Assembly (NCBI GenBank): GCA_019802505.1
Contig: JAFMOC010000076.1
Location: 2,220,501-2,284,500, forward strand
DNA from: Corydoras sp. C115
Taxonomy: Eukaryota; Chordata; Actinopteri; Siluriformes; Callichthyidae
Length of the DNA: 64,000 nt
Direction of reading: 5' to 3'
Below, piece by piece: positions 50,120 to 59,530 of this stretch (its first letter is position 1; each line of letters starts with the position of its first letter). Both the position numbers and the translations under genes were made by a program. The notes under the pieces are model-generated. The model was given only the letters and a program-made list of their open reading frames with translations. It was not told where the DNA came from and made no database searches.

Positions 50120-50470
50120 AACAATGTTTTGATGATTTTAATTGAATGTCTGCCAGGTCTTTAATGCCTCAAATTGGACACAATAGCTGTGGAAGAATCA
50201 GTTCCATATGAATTCTCCATTATCCCACAGTGGCAAAGTTGGGAGACAGATTACAGTTCTAACAGCAGAGACAGGCTTGACACCTGCTCATGTCTCCCTG
50301 ACTCCCAACGGTGTGAGGGAGAGGGAACTTGATTAGCTAAGCAGTGCTAATAGATTGAGAAAATTAACACAGCGGTATCCAGCTAAAGGAGAATCATATC
50401 CTGAGAGGGATGTTTAACTACTGGCAGCCATGGTTGGAGATTAATGAACTGTACAGTGATAGGGTTCTAG
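50120..50470. promoter_or_regulatory. Candidate conserved noncoding element R
   Basis: A 350-bp block of mixed composition. It includes ttggacacaatagctgtgg (SOX-like acaata), gattagctaagcagtgctaatagattgag (paired homeodomain words) and ggttggagattaatg. No repeat or recognisable frame. Texture and motifs only. Confidence 0.4.
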
Positions 50471-51716
50471 TCCTGCTGATGATGGGGTTCAACAAGACAC
50501 TGCTAGGGATAATCACCCTGAACTCTGTGTATTATTAGTTACTTCTGGATACTTTGTTCTATAATTCTATTTTAATAACTGAGGGGAAAATAAGCAACAT
50601 TTATAACATGGTAATTCTAGGTTACTACAAGTTGTATTTTAGATTAAATGGTACAAATACAAAAGTGGAATCATTAAATAATGGTAACAATGGTTTTCTA
50701 CTTTGCCTATTTTTTAATTATGCATAAGTAAAAAGTATTTTGTGCACAGCTAATTTTACTTAAAAATATTATTTTGAGTACATTATAACTAGGTATGCTT
50801 GTGCATTTACCATTGACTTAAAAGCAATGTTAAAGTTTTTACATCATTGCTCATACTCATACAAAAAATTAATACTTGCATTTCCATTTACATTAAAAAG
50901 TGAATGTTTTTATCAAGAGCTCTAGAAGTACTTTGTTGTAACATGGTGGGTTTTATTCATTGTGAATTGTGAGAGCAAATATTTTACTGAAATTTCAAAG
51001 TAAGTTATTTGACTGATAATTAAGAAAAATAACTTACTGGAGGACTAAAGCAGCTGAAGCATGCTGAATGTAATATGCTTGAATATGTCTGGTTCTCAGG
51101 TTATTGCTGCAGCATTTTTTCATATGCATAGGCATTTTATCTTTTGTGATGATCATTTATTTGAAATGTCTGGGGTTTCATTATCTTAGTTTATGGTGAC
51201 TTTCAAGATGCCATTGATCTTCTTTGGTACAACCCAGTACAGCAAACTACAGTGTAAAAGCACTACAGTACTACAGTGAAAGCAGTTCAGCTCCACTAAA
51301 CAGACAATAAACCATTATGAAATGTAGCAAAACATTGCCATTTAAATACTAAAAAAATTGTATTACTACTAAAAAATTGTATACTTTTTATTAATGATTG
51401 TAACACACCTAAAGTTATAACTGATGGAAAATTAAACTCAATCGGTCATGGTAAAAATTCCCATATTAACAGTTCATCAACTACCAAACTACCAAATCTA
51501 CCAATGTTTACAAAAGATTGTTTGTGATTCACCACTTTAATTTTATATGAATTGTTAAACAGTTTTTTAATACATTGAGAAATTTACTATTTATAGTTTA
51601 TATCATCATAAAGACTTTAATAAAACCATAGAATATCTAGATACATAAAGCCCAGGGTTGGAAATTACTGCTAAATGTAAGTGACCATTAAGGGGTCATG
51701 TGTTATTGTTTGAGAA
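50471..51716. other. AT-rich intergenic DNA, nothing recognised
   Basis: About 1.2 kb without recognised features. Confidence 0.5.
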
Positions 51717-51731
51717 ACAGTTTGTTACCAT

Positions 51732-52075
51732 TCATTTATATATTCATTATCTTTCGCTTTATCCTATATTATTGTCGTGGGGGGGTTCCCCATGCCCATC
51801 CAGGGGAGAATGTTTCGGGCGCTGGGCAGATACACCCAGGACAGGGCGCCAACCTATTGCTGGGCACACACTCACACACACAGACACGCACACAAACACA
51901 CTCTATATGGGGCAATTTGGAGAACTCAATTGACTTGATCCATGTTTTTGTACTTCAGGAAACCATTATCCAGGAAACCCATGCAGACACGGGGAGAACA
52001 TGGAAACTCCACCCAGATGGGGATTCGATCCCTAGCACTGAGAGGCGAACGTGCTAACCACTAAGCCACCGTGCC
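51732..52075 (-). mobile_element. tRNA-derived SINE, full-length copy 7
   Basis: A minus-strand copy with good head and 3' unit. A small deletion removed part of box B (gattcgatccctagc), so it has probably lost Pol III promoter strength. A perfect 15-bp target-site duplication, acagtttgttaccat, lies at 51717-51731 and 52076-52090. Confidence 0.92.
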
Positions 52076-52169
52076 ACAGTTTGTTACCATGCTAAACAAT
52101 AAATATTGTCACTTCACTGCATCAGGAAAAGCAACATGAAACTTTATTATATTATATATATAAATCCAA

Positions 52170-52517
52170 GGCGGCACGGTGGTTTAGTGGTTAGCACGTT
52201 CGCCTCTCAGCGCTAGGGATTCCCGGTTCGAATCCCCATCTTGGTGGAGTTTCCATGTTCTCCCCGTGTCTGAGTGGGTTTCCTCCGGGTTCTCCGGTTT
52301 CCTCCCACATTCCAAAAACATGGATCAAGTCAATTGAATTCTCAAAATTGCCCCATATAGTGTGTGTCTGTGTGAGTGAGTGTGTGCCCAGATGGATTGG
52401 CGCCCTGTCCTGGGTCTATCTGCCCAGCGCCCGAGACGTTCTCCCCTGGATGGGCATGGGGAACCCCACCGTGACCCTAATAGAGGATAAAGCGGGAGAT
52501 AATGAATGAATGAATGA
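52170..52517 (+). mobile_element. tRNA-derived SINE, full-length copy 8
   Basis: A plus-strand copy with intact box B (ggttcgaatcc) and central domain. It is flanked by a 12-bp target-site duplication, atataaatccaa, at 52158-52169 and 52518-52529. Only about 95 bp separates it from copy 7 in opposite orientation, forming an inverted pair. Confidence 0.93.
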
Positions 52518-52529
52518 ATATAAATCCAA

Positions 52530-52852
52530 AAGTTTAAGCTCAGTGTTACAGACTCTGTGTCAAACAACAAAAATATTTGTTTTGTGGTCTGACCATGTTC
52601 AGAGTTCTACTATTTTTTTAAATATTGATATAAAATACCAAAGAAAAAAAAAAAAACATTTTGACCCTACCAACGCGATCACGTGCACCTGGTATAATAT
52701 GAGGGTTCATCTGCATATATATGTTAGTATTATTGATGCTTTAACATACATAAAAACACACGCACCTGTTAAAATGTTTTCCCCAATTAATCCCTGTTTG
52801 TTGCATGAGGACTAAGACAGGCCTTAAAAACAAAAGTTACAACAGCATGGCA

Positions 52853-52941
<89 letters not shown>

Positions 52942-54462
52942 TGCGCTTGGCTAGCTGTTGCAATCCAGAGCTGTCTTCTTTAAGAAATGTTTGAAGCATC
53001 CTAAAGAGTATCAGATGATGGTAACCACAGACTGGTTACAGCAAGAATGGACAATGGATTCACTAAACATTTTTAAACTCCTAAGTAACAAATAAAAAGT
53101 ACAATTAAAATGAAAGGCACTATTCTTAATTATGTATTCATGGCTAAAGGGTTTTTTTTTACCACAAAGACTGCGACTGAAGAGCACTTTAAATAGGTGC
53201 AGATGCTGATGCTGCTGCAACTGTAGCTGTTTATAAGACTGCAATGTGGCACAGCCACATGTCTACATTAATCACCTCCCTTGCAAATATTATGCATGGC
53301 CTTAATTTTCAGTGTGATGAACGTGAACACTTTTATTAACTGTAACATCTCATGCCGTGGAGAGAAAGAGTCCATGGAATTTTTCATGCTTGTGTGAATT
53401 AACCAATTAGACAATATTTGCAATATTTTACAAAGTGACTAAATTATTTTGAAAGTAATTTTATATGTGCATAATTTACATATGTTGCTGTTTTTAAGGT
53501 TACATCCTTCAGGTACAAGATTAAAATGTGTACTAACTATACTTTGCTTTTGCACCCCAAACTTTTCTGCTCACATTTATCATGTTAGTCAGCAGTGATT
53601 AATCAGATCCTAGCTAATGGGTGAAAGCCAGCTCACTTGTAGTGTATGGATAACATATTGTAAACACCTACTATCAGATGGTAATGACATGGCTCCTGCT
53701 GAGCCCTTCTGCCTCCTGTATAATGGTTTTATGCACTCTGTCAGGCTGTCAAAAACATATGGTAGCAAGCTGTGCCTGAAGTCCTTCAGTATGTATAGCA
53801 TACAGCCTTGGTGCTTAATCACAGATAGGAGCTAGGTCTGTAATAGTTATATTAAGTGTCATATTTGTTACTTCAGATTATTAATTTTTAAACTCCTTCC
53901 TGTTGTTTTCTCATATATAAATAGACAGCCTCACCCGATTTCTCTTCCATCCTCCCTTTAGCAGCCTCGGTCTGTTCACATCTATCTAAGGTTTAATTGG
54001 TGCCCAGTGACACCACATTACATTACATTACATTACATTAGTAATTACATTTGTTAACACATTTTTGCCACTTCCACTTCACAATTATTAAAGAGACATT
54101 TTTTTTATTATTTCTTCAGTCAGTAGTAGTAGTAGTAAAGAATAATTATTAAGTGAGTAGATTCTTGGAATACATAATACATGTCTCAATGCTTTTTTCA
54201 TATAGATGGAATATGCATGCAGCCAATAACATTCTCACCATGATTGCTTTTATGGCTAGGTCTTTGTAATGAACACAAATGTATTTCTGAAGAGTTCTAA
54301 AACTTTTGATGTTTAAAATGAATTGTTGCATTACTAGCAGCCCACAATTCCAGGAGAACTGGCTTGCTTAAGCTGAACCTATTATGCAAAATTTCTAAAT
54401 TTTGGACCGTCTTTAATGATTAGAGTTAGTGGCATACCAGTGAAGTGACAATATTATATTTT
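52530..54462. other. Intergenic DNA; long (TG)n and small (ACATT)n
   Basis: The (TG)n run at 52855-52937 (about 41 units) and the (ACATT)n run at 54015-54040 are the only distinct features. No gene; frames at 53610-53835 on both strands are not recognised. Confidence 0.5.
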
Positions 54463-55523
54463 GCATAGGTGGCTTACTGGTTAGCACGTTCACCTCTCAG
54501 CGCTAGGGATTCCCGGTTCGAATCCCATTCTGGGTGGAGTTTCCATGTTCTCCCCATGTCCGTGTGGGTTTCCTCCGGGTTCTCCGGTTTCCTCCCACAG
54601 TCCAAAAACATGGTTGAAGGTCAACTGAATTCTCCAAATTGCCCCATATAGAGTGTGTTTGTGTGAGTGAGTGTGTCCAGAGATAGATTGGCGCCCTGTC
54701 CTGGGTGTATCTGCCCAGTGCCTGAAACGTTCTCCCCTGGATGGGCATGGGGAACCCCACTGCGACCCTAGTAGAGGATAAAGCGGAATATAATGGATGG
54801 ATTGATGGGTCTTTGCCTGGGGCGGCATGGTGGCTTAGTGGTTAGCACGTTCACCTCTCAGCACTAGGGATTCCTGGTTCGAATCCCAATCTGGGTGGAG
54901 TTTCCATGTTCTCCCCATGTCCGCGTAGGTTTCCTACGGGATCTCCGGTTTCCTCCCACAGTCCAAAAACATGGATCAAGGTCAATTGAAATCTCCAAAT
55001 TACCCCATATAGAGTGTGTTTGTGTGAGTGAGTGAGTGTGTGCCCAGCGATAAATTGGCACCCTGTCCCTGCCCAGTGCCTGAAACGTTCTCCCCTGGAT
55101 GGGCATGGGGAACCCCACTGCGACCCTAGTAGAGGATAAAGCGGAATATAATGGATGGATGGATGGGTCTTTGCCTGGGGCAGCATGGTGGCTTAGTGGT
55201 TAGCACGGTCCCCTCTCAGCACTAGGGATTCCTGGTTCGAATCCCAATCTGGGAGGAGTTTCCATGTTCTCCCCGTGTCCGCGTAGGTTTCCTACGGGAT
55301 CTCCGGTTTCCTCCCACAGTCCAAAAACATGGATCAAGGTCAATTGAAATCTCCAAATTGCCCCATATAGAGTGTGTTTGTGTGAGTGAGTGAGTGTGTG
55401 CCCAGCGATAAATTGGCACCCTGTCCCGGGTGTATCTGCCCAGCGCCCGAAACGTTCTCCCCTGGATGGGCATGAGGGACCCCCCCCCCCCCCCCCCGCC
55501 TAGGCTAAAGTGGAAGGAATGGA
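54463..55523 (+). mobile_element. Head-to-tail array of three SINE units
   Basis: Three full SINE units lie in tandem: A about 54463-54804, B 54821-55168, C 55179-55523 (repeat period 358-361 bp). They are joined by the same linker, 'ggatggatggatgggtctttgcctgggg'. B and C share private changes (cgcgtaggtttcctacggg, tcaattgaaatctcc, gataaattggcacc) not found elsewhere, so one arose from the other by tandem duplication rather than by separate insertion. B has since lost about 9 bp (gggtgtatc) and C has a C run (55483-55497). All three head regions retain box A-like and box B words. Confidence 0.9.
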
Positions 55524-55659
55524 TGGATCTTTGCCTGATGTCATTCAGTCTTTAGTGTACCTATGTCATCCGCCATTGCTTGTTTTGAATGTAGATTATT
55601 AATTGGCATGTTTGTGTGATCTGTTTGGAAGAAACTTGGGCACTGAAGCAGGCCAGTTA
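55524..55659. other. Transition from repeat array to CpG-rich DNA
   Basis: Short AT-rich stretch with a final copy of the linker phrase (tctttgcctgatg, about 55529). The start of the CpG-rich sox1 neighbourhood follows. Confidence 0.5.
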
Positions 55660-55815
55660 TGTGACTTTGAGGCGCTGATGGCAGCAGACATGAGCTGCTC
55701 TCCACCTCCGCGCTACCGTTCCGTTACCATGGAGCGCAGTGGCCCCGCCCACCGGCGTCTCTCGCGCGCGCCACAGCTGCTTTCAAACCCAACTGCTCGA
55801 ATCCATTCATCCTCG
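55660..55815 (+). promoter_or_regulatory. CpG-rich block with GC box, possible upstream promoter
   Basis: CpG is abundant (ctccgcgctaccgttccgtt, caccggcgtctctcgcgcgcg) after 50 kb in which it is rare. ggccccgcccacc at 55741-55753 includes an SP1/KLF GC-box on the minus strand. There is no TATA box, as is usual for CpG promoters. It may drive a transcript that overlaps sox1, like the known overlapping noncoding transcripts of mammalian SOX1 and SOX2. Direction is uncertain. Confidence 0.4.
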
Positions 55816-55982
55816 AGAGGGAACAAAAAAGTGGCTATTTATTAGAATACTTGTTTGCCATTGTTAGGCGCCACACAAAAGACGCTCCATTATGTAAGAA
55901 GGAGCCCTTTCGCCGGAGAAACAATGACTTGAAATTGTCTTTCGAGTCTATAATAAATTTCATGTTCTTGCCTCTCTGCTCA
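55810..55982. promoter_or_regulatory. Candidate enhancer S with opposed SOX sites
   Basis: Two SOX-like words face each other, cattgtt at 55859-55865 and aacaatg at 55920-55926, about 60 bp apart. Between them lies a CpG-bearing block (aggcgccacacaaaagacgctcc, ccctttcgccggag), with gaacaaaaaagtgg upstream. The opposed SOX words fit autoregulation by SoxB1 proteins; that is inference. Confidence 0.5.
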
Positions 55983-55983
55983 G

Positions 55984-56130
55984 TGTGTAGTGAGTGGTGG
56001 GATGGATGGGGAGCCGAGCTCGGGCAGCTATGACGCACCAAACACTGTAGATTATTTTAGGAGGCATGGAGCGATAAACAGTGGAAACGCCAATTTACCA
56101 GCACTGCCACACGTGGACCGTGGACCTCGC
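55984..56130 (+). other. Possible unannotated exon, 147 nt, frame open throughout
   Basis: The segment is preceded by a strong acceptor (cttgcctctctgctcag, ag at 55982-55983) and followed by gtaagt at 56131. One forward frame is open for all 49 codons and reads SGGMDGEPSSGSYDAPNTVD early on; the peptide is not recognised. Its length is a multiple of three. CpG is frequent. It could be an exon of a noncoding transcript overlapping sox1, a small-protein exon, or a chance combination inside a conserved element. The base before the donor is C rather than G, which weakens it. Confidence 0.35.
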
Positions 56131-56934
56131 GTAAGTTTCCTTAAAATACAATGGAATGATTTCGACTTTTTACCTGTTAATTAGCCGGTGCCGTTGTACG
56201 AGAGTTAACCCGAAAACAACGCTCGTTGTTTTCCACCATTCGTTACTCAACTCGTTTTCTACCGAACGCTCTGTTAACGTCTCCAGTTGCGTCTGCCCTG
56301 GAGCTGCCACGCTGTCCGACACGAAGTTCCCAGCCGATCGAGCGTCGCTCACACGCCGGAGCCGAGCTGACACAGTCCCGTTAGTCGACTGAATACTTTT
56401 CCAAGACTTTAAAAGACCGACAGTTCAGCGAACGACATTACGCACAGCAAATCTGAAATCTAAATCAGAGCAAAGTTAGAGTTCAAATCTAGCGATTGAT
56501 TGAACTGTTTTAATACCATGGTTTCTAACGGGAGGTTCGGCTTTTAATACGACGCGGGACACGAGATCATTTTCTGTTCGTGTTTAATAATTCATTTCCC
56601 TTAGCGATCTAAGACAGAACTCGATAAATCTGATCATTCAGAATCACTTAATCAACAATTCACAGGCTAGTCCCGAGCAACGATTTAAGCTTGGCTATTT
56701 TTCTGGAATCAAAATGTAAAAAAAAGAAAAATGCAACAGTTAGGAAATATAGAGTACGAATGCGTAATCGGGCGATTGCAATCTGATGAAATAAATTAAT
56801 TTAATGCATCTGAATATGAGGCAATATTTGATTTCCAGTCTATTTTTGGGGGGTATATAACCTAGTTGATATTTAAACAATAACCACAACCCTTGTTTGC
56901 AACCAGGCTATTTTCACTCCTCTTTCCCTCTCTA
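56131..56934. other. CpG-rising then AT-rich upstream DNA
   Basis: CpG-rich until about 56540 (cgtctgccctggagctgcc, cgatcgagcgtcgctcacacgccggagccg), then AT-rich. Motif density around 56270-56400 suggests further regulatory sequence. The short frames on both strands (56156-56392) are not recognised. Confidence 0.4.
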
Positions 56935-57110
56935 CAGTGTAATTATGTTTTGGGAGGCGTGCGGCCGCTAACACCTGTCAGATAGCAATGCTAAACTGCC
57001 TGATCACAAGTTCAAGAGATCCTCCACATTTAGGAGAGAATTAGCACCGGGAGGGAGAGGGGATGCTCTTCGATGGTTAATAATTTGTCTATGGTGAAAA
57101 CTTGAGTTTC
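56935..57110. promoter_or_regulatory. Candidate conserved noncoding element T
   Basis: It contains ggaggcgtgcggccgctaacacctgtcag (E-box cacctg), tagcaatgctaaactgcctgatcac, gagagaattagcaccggg and cgatggttaataatttgtc, surrounded by AT-rich sequence. About 2.5 kb upstream of the sox1 start. Confidence 0.42.
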
Positions 57111-57577
57111 GGGGCTTTGGGATGCACAAGGAGGTGCACATCTAAAATAATTACTGATTTATTTATGTTCACAAATTAAATTTGATGGTCTGTGGTAATC
57201 GTCTAGTAGTCTAGGAGTAACTTTCAATACGTAATTCAATAATAAATGACAACGCGCTCATTTTATTCCACGGAGCACACGAACAATTATTAGACTCAGT
57301 GCTGTTTGTTTTGGGGAACTTTACTGACCCCTTCACCCGCACCGTCGGTGTTGCCTTATTCCCCGCGCGAGTATTGCAGAACAGCAAGGACAAAGTAAAT
57401 GTGTCCCATGAGGGTAACAGTGTTTTTTTTAAATAGAGCTTATTGCCAGATAAACGGAAACGTCTATTCTCGCTAATCCTTCAATCTGCTTCAATAAAAA
57501 CACTGATAGCTATTTTCGTTAAGGAAACCCGAACTTATTTAAAATAATGTGTGACTTATAAGACTATAAAACCTTTA

Positions 57578-57579
<2 letters not shown>

Positions 57580-57623
<44 letters not shown>
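57580..57623. repeat. (ATT)n microsatellite
   Basis: About 14 trinucleotide units, followed by imperfect ATT-rich sequence to about 57720. Confidence 0.95.
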
Positions 57624-57624
<1 letters not shown>

Positions 57625-58254
57625 GAAGCATTATTATTAGAAGTATTATTAAAATTATTGTTGTTGATAATGATTATGCTGTGTTTAGGCAATAATAATA
57701 GTATTAATAATTTATTGTTGCTGTTTATTTAGTCATTAAATAAGACGAAACACCACAGAACAATAATTATAAATTATTTGTATTAATGCGTTTAACTATA
57801 CAATATTATTATATTAATTTTATTACCTTAAATTAAAATAAACTTTATATGGACTTGGTTCTTATCAAGGTTGCTGATCAATTATAAGCATTTCTCAACT
57901 ATTCTTAAGTGTTTCACAAGTCAGAATTAAGGGTTGGTTTGGTTGATTTCTTTTCTTTTTTAAAACATCTTATGCATCTCCAGAAAATCGTTTGACCACT
58001 ATCAGGAATATCACTGCATAAAATATTTAAGAGCAACACCGTAATTTAGGATCAGTGTCTACAGGTGTCATTTCATATTTGTGAAAGAAGTGAAGAAATG
58101 AACAATTAAAATGTTTGCTTCCTCTCGTTTTTTCCATCCCTATAATTTAAATTATTTTGCCTTGACAGATATGATATTTACCACTGTCTGTTGTGTTTGT
58201 TTAAGCCCAATTACACAATTTTGTGAGTTTCATTTGTGGTGTCTTTTTCCTTCA
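57624..58254. other. AT-rich sox1 upstream DNA, nothing recognised
   Basis: No motif cluster, repeat or frame recognised. Confidence 0.5.
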
Positions 58255-58430
58255 TGCACATCCATATTAACCTAATTAAAACTCGTGCAGCTTGGCGTCG
58301 TTAGCTGCGCTGCGGGGCAGGGATATTTTTGTTTTTCCTTTAATTAGGGGCTGATTGGTGTTTTCAGGGCAGGTCAGCTGTGAAATTTGAATTATACATG
58401 CGCTGCCTTGTGCGCGGTATGGAACCTTCC
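58255..58430. promoter_or_regulatory. Candidate conserved noncoding element U
   Basis: It contains aacctaattaaaactcgtgcagcttggcgtcgttagctgcgc, ctttaattaggggct (58338-58352, identical to 36874-36888), gattggtgttttcagggcaggtcagctgtg and catgcgctgccttgtgcgcgg. CpG-bearing, homeodomain-rich and about 1.1 kb upstream of the sox1 start. The minus-strand frame 58276-58482 is not recognised. Confidence 0.42.
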
Positions 58431-59099
58431 CGTACCAATGAACTGTAACATGTACCTGATCATAATGTAGCCAGACGTTCACCCAAATGTATTTGAAACT
58501 ATGAACAGTACCTGGTTTGATGTTTGGGCGAAATGACTATATGCTGTGTGCTTTTCAAACATATTTATTTATCTCTTTTACACATTTAAAGCACTAAACT
58601 ATTCAGTCAACACGAAACTAACATAATAGTATCATCTAATCCCTAGTTGCGGTTGAATGCAGTACAAGCAAATACGTAGCAATGCGTTTGTCAGATAAAG
58701 GAAAGCCAGATTACCATTTGCATGACCTCCCGAGTTTGCATTGTTTGATAAACTTTTAAAAGTAATTAACTAAAATCGAAAAAGTGCTATTAAATCAGTT
58801 TTACCTAACAAAACCAGTGAAAACAGTGACTTTCTTTACACTTTCGCCTATAAGTGCAGCTATATGCAACATACAAAAGTATTTTGTAAAGACATAACAT
58901 TTTACGTGGTTTATGATTTCTTTACGATATCATATCTTTTTTTTTTACATATGATAAAAAATGTGCTTGGTTTACAGATTACCTATTTTCGTGTATTCCA
59001 ACTTTTGAAAGAGAACGAAGTCCTCATGGAATGTTTTAATAGAAGGTTATTCGGTTTCTTTAAAAAAAATGATCCCGCGTATCCCAAATCTGACGGGCT
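58431..59099. other. Distal promoter region of sox1
   Basis: AT-rich, with a perfect POU octamer on the minus strand at 58716-58723 (atttgcat) in the context gattaccatttgcatgacctcccg. No gene; the frame 58864-59208 (plus) and its minus-strand counterpart do not look like proteins. Confidence 0.4.
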
Positions 59100-59530
59100 C
59101 TCCCACTTTGAGTTTCCGTTAGATGGGGCGGTGTTGACCCTTGCAGCATCCCGCCTCCTAGATCTGTCATCGCTCCCTACGTCACCGCGCCGATCTCCAT
59201 GCAAATGATTCCTGTGCTCGAACGCCATTGGCCGCCGTCTCGTTTTAATCGCTGTCAAAACCCGTCATATGGCCGCCGCTTTAACTAACTCCCCTGCTCC
59301 ACTAGAGAAAGTAGCTCCAATGCTCTTTCAATTAACGTGGATGTGATCCCGCTAACTGGAACGAGGCAGTACAGGAAGACGCACAAATCCTTCGAACTCC
59401 CAACTCTTTGGATTAAACTGCACCTGGTGGTTTCGTTGCTCCCCTCGCGCTTGTTGCACCTGCTGCGGTGGATCGGCGCCCAAAGTGAATGCGTTTCTTC
59501 GTAGTTTGAGAACTCCTCCAAGCCACGTGA
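59100..59530 (+). promoter_or_regulatory. sox1: sox1 proximal promoter and 5'UTR
   Basis: The stretch before the start codon becomes CpG-rich and motif-dense. It has a POU octamer atgcaaat at 59199-59206 and an inverted CCAAT box (attgg, 59227-59231, in cgccattggccgcc) some 20 bp downstream. gacccttgcagc, cacgtcaccgcgc and ggccgccgcttt also occur. There is no clear TATA box, so transcription probably starts at several sites downstream of the CCAAT box, near 59260-59340; this is inference. The E-box cacgtg at 59524-59529 ends one base before the ATG. Confidence 0.6.

Noticed and set aside
54015..54040. (ACATT)n as a telomere- or satellite-like array
   Set aside because: Only five to six units; an ordinary microsatellite.
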